In this document: piece after piece, positions 1-8,269 of the stretch | Layout: every line of letters begins with the position of its first letter | Position numbering within the stretch: position 1 is the stretch's first letter | NCBI RefSeq assembly: GCF_000373265.1 | Contig: NZ_KB890761.1 | Location: 1,166,599 to 1,230,598 of the forward strand | Direction: 5' to 3' | Length of the DNA: 64,000 bases | Source of the DNA: Pontibacter roseus DSM 17521 | GTDB taxonomy: Bacteria > Bacteroidota > Bacteroidia > Cytophagales > Hymenobacteraceae | Made by a program: the position numbers and the translations under genes | Notes under the pieces: model-generated | The model's database searches: none | What the model saw: only the letters and a program-made list of their open reading frames with translations | What the model was told of the DNA's origin: nothing

Positions 1-180
1 TACTACAAAATAAGACGCTAACATAATTGTACTCTTTTACCGTATAGCTATACTCTTCCGGTATACGTGAAACTGTTTCGTATTTTTACGTAAGTATGAA
101 TTCAGGTATAGCGGAACTACCTTCTTTGCAATGAGTTAACTTAATGTAAAGCTGCAGATAAGTATATTAGCATATTTGCC

Positions 181-188
181 TATATTTG
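181..188 (+). promoter_or_regulatory. -7 box of the desaturase promoter
   Basis: TATATTTG fits the Bacteroidota TAnnTTTG -7 consensus and would place the transcript start near 195, just before the ATG at 214. No TTTG -33 box is found at the usual 19-nt spacing, so this is a one-box match. Confidence 0.45.
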
Positions 189-213
189 AAGTTCAATCTC
201 TTAAAACAATAAA

Positions 214-1191
214 ATGATCACAGCTGTTGCCTCCCGTATTGAAGTCATGAAATGGATGGAAGATTTCGTTCAAGAAAAAATGAACGAATTCCTTAAGTCT
301 GTTGAAGACAGCTGGCAGCCTGCCGACCTGCTGCCCGACTCCCGCATGGATAATTTCTTTGAAGAAATCCGTGGCCTGCGCGAGCGTGCCCGTGAGCTCT
401 CCTATGATTTGATAGCTGTGCTTATCGGGGATACCATCACCGAAGAGGCCTTGCCTACTTACGAAAGCTGGCTGATGACCATCAAAGACCTGCCGCAGAA
501 TGAGGAAAGCCCCTGGATGAAGTGGAACCGCGCCTGGACGGCCGAAGAGAACCGCCACGGTGACCTGCTCAACCGCTACCTATACCTGTCTGGCCGCGTG
601 AACATGCGTGAAATGGAGGCTTCCACGCAGTACCTCATCGCTGACGGCTTTGACCTGCAGACCGATAACGATCCGTACCGCGCCTTTGTGTATACCAGTT
701 TTCAGGAGACAGCTACCAACCTGTCGCACCGCCGCGTGGCCCAAATCGCCAAAAAGCAGGGAGACGGTATGCTGGCGAAACTGTGTGGCTATGTAGCTTC
801 TGATGAGGCACGCCACGCCAAAGCGTATAAGGCTTTCGTGAGCAAGATATTCGAAGCAGACCCCAACGAGATGATGCTGGCCTTTGAGGACATGATGCGC
901 AAGAAAATCGTGATGCCGGCCCACTACATGCGTGAGTTAGGTGTGGACATGGGCAAGACCTTTGGTCACTTCACAGATGCTGCCCAGCGTATCAACGTAT
1001 ACACCGCCCTCGACTACACCGACATCCTGGATGACCTGGTGAAGGAGTGGAAAATAGAGGCCGTATCCGGACTGAACGAAGCCGGCGAGCGCGCCCGTGA
1101 CTACTTAGTGGCCCTGCCTACGCGCCTGAAGCGTGTGGCTGAGCGCATGAAAGCGCCGCAACTGGAGTACAAATTCCGCTGGATTGACTAA
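214..1191 (+). CDS. Acyl-ACP desaturase (diiron)
   Basis: Predicted soluble acyl-[acyl-carrier-protein] desaturase, which puts a cis double bond into a saturated acyl-ACP using O2 and reduced ferredoxin, for membrane-lipid unsaturation. The 325 residues hold the two carboxylate/histidine iron-binding motifs of the ferritin-like family: EENRH at 111-115 and SDEARH at 196-201, plus a further Glu in the SFQETA helix near 165. Length and the absence of membrane segments fit the plant/actinobacterial DesA class and not the membrane-bound desaturases. It stands alone, with its own -7 box and a strong terminator. The ATG at 214 follows an A-rich leader typical of this phylum. Family assignment is firm; chain length and double-bond position cannot be read from sequence. 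Confidence 0.93.
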   Translation: MITAVASRIEVMKWMEDFVQEKMNEFLKSVEDSWQPADLLPDSRMDNFFEEIRGLRERARELSYDLIAVLIGDTITEEALPTYESWLMTIKDLPQNEESPWMKWNRAWTAEENRHGDLLNRYLYLSGRVNMREMEASTQYLIADGFDLQTDNDPYRAFVYTSFQETATNLSHRRVAQIAKKQGDGMLAKLCGYVASDEARHAKAYKAFVSKIFEADPNEMMLAFEDMMRKKIVMPAHYMRELGVDMGKTFGHFTDAAQRINVYTALDYTDILDDLVKEWKIEAVSGLNEAGERARDYLVALPTRLKRVAERMKAPQLEYKFRWID

Positions 1192-1204
1192 TCCCTGAGC
1201 GATA

Positions 1205-1260
1205 CCCATAAAAGAGGCGGGGCCTGTCAGTTTGCTGACAGGCCCCGCCTCTTTTATGGG
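1205..1260. terminator. Bidirectional terminator, perfect 25-bp stem
   Basis: Two perfect 25-nt arms (1205-1229 and 1236-1260) flank a 6-nt loop. The core is GC-rich, with A-rich left and T-rich right ends. It sits between convergent genes (desaturase, + strand; DUF427 protein, - strand) and can serve both. Confidence 0.9.
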
Positions 1261-1268
1261 TATTATAC

Positions 1269-1550
1269 CTAATCCTGGAGCTCCACCACATCAGTAAAGG
1301 CTATGTAGTTTCGTACCTCCTTCGCCTTGTCCTCCGGGTCAGGGTAGTACCAGGCGGCATCCAGCTCCACCTTGCCGTTCACCTTCACATGGTAGTAAGA
1401 GGCCTCGCCCTTGCCCGGATAGGTGTTGTGCTTGCGGCTCTCTTCCAGAAACTCCTGTTTCACATTGTTGGGCGGAAAGTAATGATGGCCATCCAGTTTG
1501 ATGGTTCGGTCGCTGTCGGCTATCACCATGTTATTGAAAATCGCTTTCAT
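1269..1550 (-). CDS. DUF427 domain protein
   Basis: A 93-residue soluble protein matching the DUF427 family: small beta-rich proteins with a conserved Tyr/Phe-Pro segment, a YPGKGEASYY segment, and a C-terminal AWYYPDP...Y.AF pattern, all visible here. No biochemical role is established for the family, and none is inferred. No signal peptide or membrane segment. It is a monocistronic gene sharing the 1205-1260 terminator with the convergent desaturase gene. Confidence 0.8.
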   Translation of the reverse strand: MKAIFNNMVIADSDRTIKLDGHHYFPPNNVKQEFLEESRKHNTYPGKGEASYYHVKVNGKVELDAAWYYPDPEDKAKEVRNYIAFTDVVELQD

Positions 1551-1706
1551 AGTCTTTTATAGATTTAGTGTCTGTATATACCTACTCTGTCGCACACCCT
1601 AGGGTTGCTATACCTTGGTTGCTGGCTAAAGCACGTATAAGATAAGGTTGCGCAAGAACATTGCAGGGCGCAGCGTTGTTGAAGTATAAATCATTCGTTA
1701 GTACAC

Positions 1707-2807
1707 ATGGCTTTAGGATATAGATTCGCAGAGTACGTTCCCCCAGAGGACGATAAGCAGGGCTTCGAGTCGCTGCTGAAGATTTTCCTGCAGCTGGTCA
1801 TGATTACGTCCGGCGATGTGGCCGAGGCGCTCTCGTGGCTCAGCTCGCTGGACAAGCAGTACGGCCTCACCAACGACGAGTACGGTATAGGCGATTTCAT
1901 CGAGGACCTCAAAAAGAAAGGTTACATTGATGAGAATCCGCAAGAGAACGGCAGCCTGCAGCTCACGGCCAAAAGCGAGCAGAACATACGCCGGAGCGCG
2001 CTGGAGGAGATTTTTGGCAAGCTTAAGAAAGGCGGCAAAGGCAGCCACGCCACACGCCAGACAGGTATAGGCGATGAGCCCAGCACCGACCGCCGCGAGT
2101 ACCGCTTCGGCGATGCGCTGGAGCAGATTTCCATGACCGACTCCATCCGCAACGCCCAAATCAACCACGGCCTTTCAGACTTCCGGCTCACCGAGCAGGA
2201 CCTGGAGATTACCGAGACGGAGCACAAGACGCAGTCCTCTACCGTGCTGATGATTGACATTTCGCACTCCATGATACTCTATGGCGAGGACCGTATCACA
2301 CCGGCCAAGAAAGTGGCGATGGCACTGGCAGAACTGGTGAAGCAGAAATACCCCAAGGATACGCTGGACGTGATTGTGTTTGGCAACGACGCCTGGCAGA
2401 TAGAAATCAAGGACTTGCCCTACCTGGAGGTGGGCCCCTACCACACCAATACGGTGGCCGGGCTGGAGTTGGCCATGGACATCCTGCGCAAGCGCAAAAC
2501 ACCCAACAAGCAGATTTTCATGATTACGGACGGCAAACCCACTTGCCTCAAGGAAGGGCTGCACTACTACAAAAACAGCTTCGGGCTGGACCGCAAGGTG
2601 GTGAACAAGACGCTGAACCTGGCCGCGCAGTGCCGCCGCATCAAGATTCCCATCACCACGTTCATGATTGCGTCTGACCCATACCTGCAGCAATTCGTAG
2701 ACGAGTTTACGAAAGTGAACAACGGACAGGCCTATTACAGCAGCCTGAAGGGCCTGGGCCACCTGGTGTTCCGTGACTACGGCCGCAACCGGAAAAAGAG
2801 CTTTTAA
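1707..2807 (+). CDS. VWA-domain protein, partner of a MoxR/Mg-chelatase-like ATPase
   Basis: A 366-residue protein with a C-terminal von Willebrand A domain. The metal-dependent adhesion site is intact: DISHS at 184-188, a TNT element near 247-249 and ITDG near 273-276. Residues 1-140 are helical and charged without a known fold. There is no signal peptide, so it is probably cytoplasmic. The next gene 100 nt downstream encodes an AAA+ ATPase of the ChlI/MoxR type. Such ATPase plus VWA pairs act as chaperones that remodel or insert metal into a client complex (known for MoxR-VWA and Mg-chelatase). The client here is not encoded nearby and remains unknown. Confidence 0.85.
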   Translation: MALGYRFAEYVPPEDDKQGFESLLKIFLQLVMITSGDVAEALSWLSSLDKQYGLTNDEYGIGDFIEDLKKKGYIDENPQENGSLQLTAKSEQNIRRSALEEIFGKLKKGGKGSHATRQTGIGDEPSTDRREYRFGDALEQISMTDSIRNAQINHGLSDFRLTEQDLEITETEHKTQSSTVLMIDISHSMILYGEDRITPAKKVAMALAELVKQKYPKDTLDVIVFGNDAWQIEIKDLPYLEVGPYHTNTVAGLELAMDILRKRKTPNKQIFMITDGKPTCLKEGLHYYKNSFGLDRKVVNKTLNLAAQCRRIKIPITTFMIASDPYLQQFVDEFTKVNNGQAYYSSLKGLGHLVFRDYGRNRKKSF

Positions 2808-2857
2808 GATTTGAAGATTAGGGGAGGGGTAATTCCAAGCCTAAAACGATATTGATT

Positions 2858-2905
2858 TAACTGACAGTTAACTGCTAGTTGTTAACTGTTTACTGATAAC
2901 TGTTA
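2858..2905. repeat. AACTGTTAACTG-type imperfect intergenic repeat
   Basis: The 99-nt gap between the VWA and ATPase genes carries several imperfect copies of a TTAACTG/CAGTTAA word that can fold on itself (bases 2858-2905). Similar AT-rich self-complementary tracts are common between Bacteroidota genes. No function is claimed. Confidence 0.4.
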
Positions 2906-2906
2906 C

Positions 2907-4433
2907 ATGAACTACAGAGATATTCCATCCGAAAACTTACTGAAGATAAAAACGCTCGGGCAGCTGCGCGCCGCCGGCTACGAACCACAGACGGTGAAGC
3001 AGGAGCTTCGCCACAACCTGATTAAGAAGCTGCAGCAAAAGGAGGAGGTGTTTCCAGGTATATGGGGCTACGAAGAGACCGTGGTGCCCGACCTGCAACG
3101 CGCCATCTTAGCCATGCACCACATCAACCTGCTGGGTCTGCGCGGGCAGGCCAAGACCCGTATCGCCCGTCTGATGGTGGACCTGCTGGATGAGTACATA
3201 CCTGTGGTGCAGGGCGCGGAGCTGAACGATGACCCCCTACAGCCGCTCTCACGCTACGCCAAGGATTTGGTGCACGAGCACGGCGACGACACCCCCATCG
3301 GCTGGATGCACCGTTCCGACAGGTATACTGAGAAACTAGCCACGCCCGATGTATCGGTGGCTGACCTCATAGGTGATGCGGACCCCATCAAAGCGGCTAC
3401 GCTCAAGCTGCCTTACTCCGATGAACGGGTAATCCACTTCGGACTGATTCCGCGTTCACACCGGGGCATTTTCGTCATCAACGAGCTGCCCGATTTGCAG
3501 GCGCGCATCCAAGTGGCGCTGTTCAACATCCTGCAGGAAGGTGACATCCAGATTCGCGGTTTCAAGGTGCGCCTTCCGCTCGACATTCAGTTCGTGTTCA
3601 CGGCCAACCCCGAGGACTATACCAACCGCGGCTCCATCGTGACGCCGCTCAAAGACCGTATCGACTCACAGATTATCACGCACTATCCCAAGAGCATCGA
3701 GATTGGTAAGAAAATCACGCGGCAGGAGGCGCACATCAAGGAGGAGCAGGAGCAACTGGTCACCTATAACGACATTATCAGCGACCTGATAGAGCAAGTG
3801 GCCTTTGAGGCGCGGGAAAGCGAATACGTGGACCCTAAGAGCGGTGTGTCGGCACGCCTTACCATTTCCGCTTTCGAGAACCTGCTGAGCGCGGCGGAGC
3901 GCCGGGCGCTTTTGAACGGGGAGAAGGCGACGTATGTGCGGGTGGCGGATTTCCTGAATACCATACCTGCCGTCACGGGCAAGGTGGAATTGGTGTACGA
4001 AGGCGAGCAGGAGGGAGCCGGCCATGTGGCGCAGGTGCTCATGGGCAAAGCCATCCGGACGCAGTTCCTCAAGTACTTCCCAGACCCGGATAAAGCCAAA
4101 AAGAACAAAGCGACACCAAACCCTTACAAGAAGGTGACCGACTGGTTTGGCGAAGGCAACACGCTCGACATCTTAAACGATGCCCCTGCGGCTGCCTACA
4201 AAAAAGCGCTGCAGCAGGTGCCGGGCCTAGCCGAATTGGTGGAGAAGTACCAGCCAAAGGCCGAGGACAAGGAAAAACTGTTTCTGATGGAGTTTGCCCT
4301 GCATGGCCTGGCCGAGCACAGCCAGCTCAGCAAAAACCGCCTCAGCTCCGGCCTGCAGTTCAAAGACCTGCTCAGTGGTATGTTCTCCATGCCCAGCTTT
4401 GGCGAAGAAGAGGAGGATGAAGACGACTTTTAA
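2907..4433 (+). CDS. AAA+ ATPase, MoxR / Mg-chelatase ChlI-like
   Basis: A 508-residue AAA+ ATPase. The Walker A loop is at 77-84 (GLRGQAKT). The Walker B strand IFVINE at 188-193 has Asn where Asp is usual. Sensor 1 is TANPEDY at 232-238, and an Arg-finger candidate lies in LKDRID near 251. The DIQIRGFKVRLPLDIQF segment is the helix-2 insert region of the MoxR/chelatase clade. The C-terminus is strongly acidic (GEEEEDEDDF). It pairs with the upstream VWA gene and likely drives the same remodelling machine. Some databases call such proteins magnesium chelatase, but no tetrapyrrole genes are near, so that name is not adopted. Confidence 0.85.
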   Translation: MNYRDIPSENLLKIKTLGQLRAAGYEPQTVKQELRHNLIKKLQQKEEVFPGIWGYEETVVPDLQRAILAMHHINLLGLRGQAKTRIARLMVDLLDEYIPVVQGAELNDDPLQPLSRYAKDLVHEHGDDTPIGWMHRSDRYTEKLATPDVSVADLIGDADPIKAATLKLPYSDERVIHFGLIPRSHRGIFVINELPDLQARIQVALFNILQEGDIQIRGFKVRLPLDIQFVFTANPEDYTNRGSIVTPLKDRIDSQIITHYPKSIEIGKKITRQEAHIKEEQEQLVTYNDIISDLIEQVAFEARESEYVDPKSGVSARLTISAFENLLSAAERRALLNGEKATYVRVADFLNTIPAVTGKVELVYEGEQEGAGHVAQVLMGKAIRTQFLKYFPDPDKAKKNKATPNPYKKVTDWFGEGNTLDILNDAPAAAYKKALQQVPGLAELVEKYQPKAEDKEKLFLMEFALHGLAEHSQLSKNRLSSGLQFKDLLSGMFSMPSFGEEEEDEDDF

Positions 4434-4462
4434 GAGTTAGAGAGTTTGGGAGTTTGAGAGTT
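4434..4462. repeat. GAGTTTGAGAGTT satellite tract, copy A
   Basis: Tandem variation on GAGTTTGRGAGTT directly after the ATPase stop codon. The same word family occurs at 16563-16622, 24641-24663 and 47569-47606. Confidence 0.7.
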
Positions 4463-4502
4463 AAAAAAAGCAGAGGTACATGGGTTGTGCCTCTGCTTTT
4501 TT
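4463..4502 (+). terminator. Terminator of the VWA/AAA+ module
   Basis: A-run, then GCAGAGGTACA, a short loop, TTGTGCCTCTGC and a T-run: a classic intrinsic terminator 30 nt after the ATPase stop codon. Confidence 0.88.
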
Positions 4503-4588
4503 GTTGGGGTCTGGAGCAACTGGAGTGGCTATACCTATACCTGCTCTTGCCTTTCCTGCACACCCGTCTGTTATTCCCTTCTTTACCT

Positions 4589-4789
4589 GTCATTCCGACG
4601 AAAGGAGGAATCTGGGACCATCACTTCCTCCGGTTCGAGCGCAGCGGTAACCGGAGGAAGTGATGGTCCCAGCTTGCACCTGGTATTCCCCACTGTTTCC
4701 CTCCGCACCGCCCACAGAAAAGCCGCATCGGCGATGGCGCTGGATGTGCGGCCCGAAGCGTACCAGATTTCTCCTTTCGTCGAAATGAC
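4589..4789. mobile_element. MITE-like element copy 1 (201 bp)
   Basis: Bounded by GTCATTCCGACGAAAGGAGG... on the left and its near-complement ...CCTTTCGTCGAAATGAC on the right (about 25-bp inverted ends). The inside holds a perfect 24-bp stem (4612-4635 with 4649-4672) and a GCCGCATC..CGATGGCGCTGGATG block. A second copy of almost equal length lies at 16233-16432 and a short one at 24685-24755. No coding capacity. A non-autonomous transposed or REP-like element is the best reading. Confidence 0.7.
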
Positions 4790-4903
4790 AATAGAGTGTG
4801 CAGGTATAGCAGGGTCCCCTTCGGATGGGGCAGTGGGATGTATAGGTATAACGCGGAACCAGAGAGCGATTCACTGCCTATACCATACGTCGCTTCTCAC
4901 AAA

Positions 4904-4953
4904 AAAGCCCGGCTATACCTGTTCTGTGCACCATACAGGTATAGCCGGGCTTT
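4904..4953 (-). terminator. chaA terminator built from a CTATACCTG/CAGGTATAG pair
   Basis: Perfect 19-bp stem (4904-4922 with 4935-4953). Its upper half is CTATACCTG facing CAGGTATAG and its lower half is a GC block. On the minus strand it ends in a U-run and lies 15 nt after the antiporter stop codon. Confidence 0.9.
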
Positions 4954-4968
4954 AGGAATTTGCCGATA

Positions 4969-6045
4969 TCAAGGGTATATCATCAGGAACACGAAAGCGA
5001 ACAGATTCACCAAGAGTACCACGCCGTAGACTATATTCGTCTTGCCACCGCTCAGCGACAGCATCACCGTGAAAACGGATAATCCCAACAGGATGATGGA
5101 TTTGATGTCCAGCCCCAGAATGATGTTCATGTCATACATAATACATACTACTGCCACACTCGGAATTGTCAGGCCTATACTCGCCAGAGCCGAACCTAGC
5201 GATAGGTTTATACTCGTCTGGAGTCTGTTGTTTCTGGCCGCGATGATGGCGGCAATCGCCTCGGGTAAAAGAATGATGGCCGCAATGACGATACCTACCA
5301 ATGTTTTGGGAAGGTTGTAGCCCGTGATGATGCTTTCTATGGTGGGAGAGAGCGTTTTTGCCAGCAGCACGACTATACCTAGACAGACAATGAGCAGCAG
5401 CAAGCTTGTGACAAACAACCTATTGCTGATAATGAGGGGTTGCGCTTTTTCTTCGTCTTCATCTTTGCCAATCGTCAGGAAATATTGCCGGTGCCTCCTA
5501 GTTTGTGCGAACAGGAAGCAGGAGTAAATAACCAGGCAGGCGATGGAGGCAAAAATGAGTTGGGGCGTTGAATAGTAGGACCCTGAGACGCTCTCGGTGA
5601 AGGTGGGAAACACCAACGTAAAGACGACAATGGAAATTAGCGAGACCAGGGCGATGGTGACAGAAGGCTTGGAAAAATCCTGTTCGTAATGCTTCAGGCT
5701 TCCAATCAACAGGCAGAGCCCGACTATGCCGTTCAGGATGAGCATGGTGGCGGCATACACGGTGTCCCTGGCCAGTGAGGCAGCCGCCTGCCCTTCCGTC
5801 ATCATCAGGGAAACAATGATGGAGACCTCTATAACTGTTATCGATATGGCCAGGATGATGGTGCCATACGGTTCGCCCACCCTCTCCGCGATGACTTCGG
5901 AATGATGCACGGCTGACATCACACTGAAAATGAGCAGGATACTCGCTGCAACCTGAAAGATACTGCTGTCATTTATAAGTCCCGAAAAAAACAGCATCCA
6001 GGCAAGGATAGGGATGATGATTGTCCACTGAAGGAATAGTCGCAT
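4969..6045 (-). CDS. chaA: Ca2+/H+ antiporter, ChaA type (CaCA superfamily)
   Basis: A 358-residue integral membrane protein with about 10-11 hydrophobic segments arranged as two homologous halves. The first alpha-repeat region carries HHSEVIAERVGEPYG (47-61) followed by a TVIEVS segment with Glu73. The second carries LLPEAIAAI and a SINLSLGSALAS stretch. This is the ChaA signature of calcium (and Na+/K+) exporting antiporters of the inner membrane. A central hydrophilic loop rich in Asp/Glu (KDEDEEK) separates the halves. Transcribed alone with its own terminator. Family confident; ion preference is inferred from the family. Confidence 0.88.
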   Translation of the reverse strand: MRLFLQWTIIIPILAWMLFFSGLINDSSIFQVAASILLIFSVMSAVHHSEVIAERVGEPYGTIILAISITVIEVSIIVSLMMTEGQAAASLARDTVYAATMLILNGIVGLCLLIGSLKHYEQDFSKPSVTIALVSLISIVVFTLVFPTFTESVSGSYYSTPQLIFASIACLVIYSCFLFAQTRRHRQYFLTIGKDEDEEKAQPLIISNRLFVTSLLLLIVCLGIVVLLAKTLSPTIESIITGYNLPKTLVGIVIAAIILLPEAIAAIIAARNNRLQTSINLSLGSALASIGLTIPSVAVVCIMYDMNIILGLDIKSIILLGLSVFTVMLSLSGGKTNIVYGVVLLVNLFAFVFLMIYP

Positions 6046-6173
6046 TAGGTCAATTTGATGAGTAGTCGCAAGTTAAGGTTTTAAACCCGTTCCTGTAGCA
6101 GGTTATGGATAACGTGTTTGGTTGAACATTGTCATATATACTGTCTGGGTGCGGCTAATATCCTTTTTTATTG

Positions 6174-6587
6174 TCAACTCAAGATAGATTTGAAATAGGG
6201 TATCTCCCAAAAAGGCATGTATTCAGTCCAATTGAAGAAGAAGGAGAAAAAGATATGGATGATTGGCGCAGATAAAAAACTCAGGAGTAGGTACAAAGCA
6301 GTTTTTCTACCGTTCATCTTCAAGACTAGCGGAGGCAACAGGACATTCATCAACATGGGAACGGGGTAATAGACCCACCATTCTAACCCGAAGTTTGCGC
6401 CATATTTTCCGAACAGCATCCCGATGACTACAACAACGATGGAAAGCCCGAAGATAGAATTAGAATACAGGTTTTTATAGAAATTCTTTTTCCCTAAAAC
6501 CACCCATATAACCATGTGAAACAATACCAGCGAAGCAATTATCATCAAAGGGAAACGCTGTAAGAAAGTATCTTCTGCTAATTGCAT
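6174..6587 (-). CDS. Small membrane protein, unknown
   Basis: 137 residues with about four hydrophobic segments (approximately 15-33, 45-62, 70-90 and 100-118) and no recognised motif. The gene lies 128 nt upstream of chaA on the same strand without an obvious terminator between them, so cotranscription is possible. Its base composition is more AT-rich than the housekeeping genes around it. Function unknown. Confidence 0.55.
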   Translation of the reverse strand: MQLAEDTFLQRFPLMIIASLVLFHMVIWVVLGKKNFYKNLYSNSIFGLSIVVVVIGMLFGKYGANFGLEWWVYYPVPMLMNVLLPPLVLKMNGRKTALYLLLSFLSAPIIHIFFSFFFNWTEYMPFWEIPYFKSILS

Positions 6588-6670
6588 CTTATGCTGATTG
6601 GATGATTGAGTTTTATAACGGACTTGGCTAAGGCACGCTCTAGTGTGCTTTAGGTGTGGTTGGTAATTTA

Positions 6671-7339
6671 TTACCTGATGATGTACCCTACCTTTAGGCC
6701 CATAGATACATGCGGTCGGTAGAATACTCCTTCATTTCGGTCGATGGGAGGAAACCAAACATCCCTTTCTTCAAAATACTCATACTCTACTAAGCCAATA
6801 GGTTGGTGCGCTATAGAAAGTCATCGTACCCCTATGCCAATGAAATGGTCGAATACAAAATTGCTGACTTTGACCTCTAGCCCGTATTTCATACTTGCAA
6901 CCCATACTGTCCTCTTTATATTCGAAAAGTCATACCTGTAGTATGAATTATTTGTAATCAGATAATCACTCTCTTTTACATATTTCTGCGGGAAATACAT
7001 TCCCTCCACTGATAGGTATGGAAAAGCGACAGATGCGTTTTTCCGAATGAAGTATTTTAACTCAGCTTTCGTTTTAGAATACCTGTGATTCTTCCTTTCG
7101 TTTTTACCGTCTGTTATAATATTTCGGAAAGTCTGCATTTTGAACCCATGGTCTAAAGACAATGCGAATCGTTGATGTATGTGCTTGTGGGCACCAATTT
7201 GTAGAACGCCTGTAATTGGGTCGAAAAAATTATAGGGAGCAATGTGAAAACGTATTCTTTCTTCTACGCCCTGACCAAAAGCACTGCTGCTCATCAATAA
7301 AAAAATGAGCAGGACAAGTGGGAGTGCTTTGTTTTTCAT
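6671..7339 (-). pseudogene. Outer-membrane-type protein gene interrupted by an in-frame TGA
   Basis: The reading frame begins with a clear signal peptide (MKNKALPLVLLIFLLMSSSAFGQ) and continues as alternating beta-strand sequence of a small outer-membrane barrel. A TGA at 6821-6823 stops it after FIGIGVR. In the same frame, translation would resume for 54 codons (LSIAHQPIGLVEYEY ... SMGLKVGYIIR) to a TAA at 6671-6673, and that tail looks like the closing strands of the barrel. Without the TGA the protein would be about 222 residues, a normal length for DUF3575-like barrel proteins. A one-base change (CGA or TGG to TGA) explains it. Sequencing error is possible. Confidence 0.65.
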
Positions 7340-7529
7340 TGCTCATAATTTTACCAACTACCGTACAAACGCCATTATGACGTTTACCCATCATTTAAGC
7401 GGGACGGAAGCCAGTTATCCATCATCCTCCGGCCCTTCCCCTAAATATACCAAATATTCTATAAACTTCCCCTGCTCAAACAGCACCTTCCTCAGCAACC
7501 CGAAGGTATAATTCACAGTAGCCTCTGCT

Positions 7530-8261
7530 ATGGAACATCCTATATCCGTTTGGCCCATCATCGGGCTCGGCTTGATTCACCTGCTGGGGAGCCGGCTGGC
7601 TTTTTTAGGAGGCTTGCCCCGGAGCATCTGGCTGTCGGGGGCGGGCGGCGCCTCTGTGGCCTATGTTTTCCTGCACCTGTTCCCGGAACTGGGGGCGGGG
7701 CAGCAGCACATAGAGGAGGTGCACGGCACCATGGGCTTTCTGCAGCACCATGTCTACCTGATGGCGCTGGTGGGGCTGGCGGTTTTCTATGGGCTGGAGC
7801 GGGTGGCCATCGTGTCGAGGCGGGAGAAACGAGTGAAAGGTATGGAGGACAAGCCGGCCGAAGGCATCTTCTGGGTGCACATCGGCTCGTTCGCCATCTA
7901 CAACGGCCTGATTGGCTACATCCTGTACCAGCGGGAGCAGGGGCCGCTGCAGGAGATGCTGCTCTTCTCCGTGGCCATGGCGCTGCATTTCATCATCAAC
8001 GACTATGGCCTGCAGGAGCACCACCGCAACATATACCGGCACTTTGGCCGCTGGATTCTGGTGGCGGCACTGCTATTGGGCTGGGGATTGGGTTTTGTTG
8101 TAGAGTTACCTGCTTCTGTTGTAATATTACTCATGGCGTTTGTGGGAGGCGGCGTGGTGCTGAACGTGCTGAAGGAGGAGCTGCCCGAAGAGCGTGAAAG
8201 CCGCTACTGGGCCTTCGCGTTGGGAGCGGGCGCCTATTCCATCCTACTGCTGTCGCTCTGA
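7530..8261 (+). CDS. Polytopic membrane protein, ZIP-transporter-like
   Basis: 243 residues with about seven to eight hydrophobic segments and almost no soluble domain. The segment AYVFLHLFPELG (56-67) resembles the HxLPE metal-binding helix of ZIP divalent-metal transporters, and several further His occur (EEVHG, LQHHVY, ALHFIIND, LQEHHRN). Those His residues could line a metal path. The protein is shorter than typical ZIPs and the second HEhPHE motif is not obvious, so only a resemblance is claimed. It converges on the NRAMP gene, another metal transporter family, with an 8-nt gap. Confidence 0.6.
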   Translation: MEHPISVWPIIGLGLIHLLGSRLAFLGGLPRSIWLSGAGGASVAYVFLHLFPELGAGQQHIEEVHGTMGFLQHHVYLMALVGLAVFYGLERVAIVSRREKRVKGMEDKPAEGIFWVHIGSFAIYNGLIGYILYQREQGPLQEMLLFSVAMALHFIINDYGLQEHHRNIYRHFGRWILVAALLLGWGLGFVVELPASVVILLMAFVGGGVVLNVLKEELPEERESRYWAFALGAGAYSILLLSL

Positions 8262-8269
8262 ATCTATAC

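Larger units (their letters stand above)
4434..4968. other. Repeat-rich 535-bp intergenic region
   Basis: No credible gene. From left to right it holds a GAGTTTGGGAGTTTGAGAGTT tract (4434-4462), a terminator (4463-4502), a doubled CTATACC run ending in CTATACCTG (4528-4543), MITE-like element copy 1 (4589-4789) and a motif-built terminator (4904-4953). The small open frames crossing it are products of the palindromes. Confidence 0.8.

Noticed and set aside
2907..4433. True magnesium chelatase for chlorophyll synthesis
   Set aside because: No bch/chl genes and no large chelatase subunit in the window; the AAA+/VWA pair is better described as MoxR-like.
4454..5029. Several small frames in the 4.4-5.0 kb gap
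   Set aside because: They are translations of the MITE-like element, satellite and terminator palindromes.
6821..6823. Selenocysteine at the in-frame TGA of the barrel-protein gene
   Set aside because: The context is not a redox site, no Sec-insertion hairpin was seen directly after the codon, and the group is not known for it.
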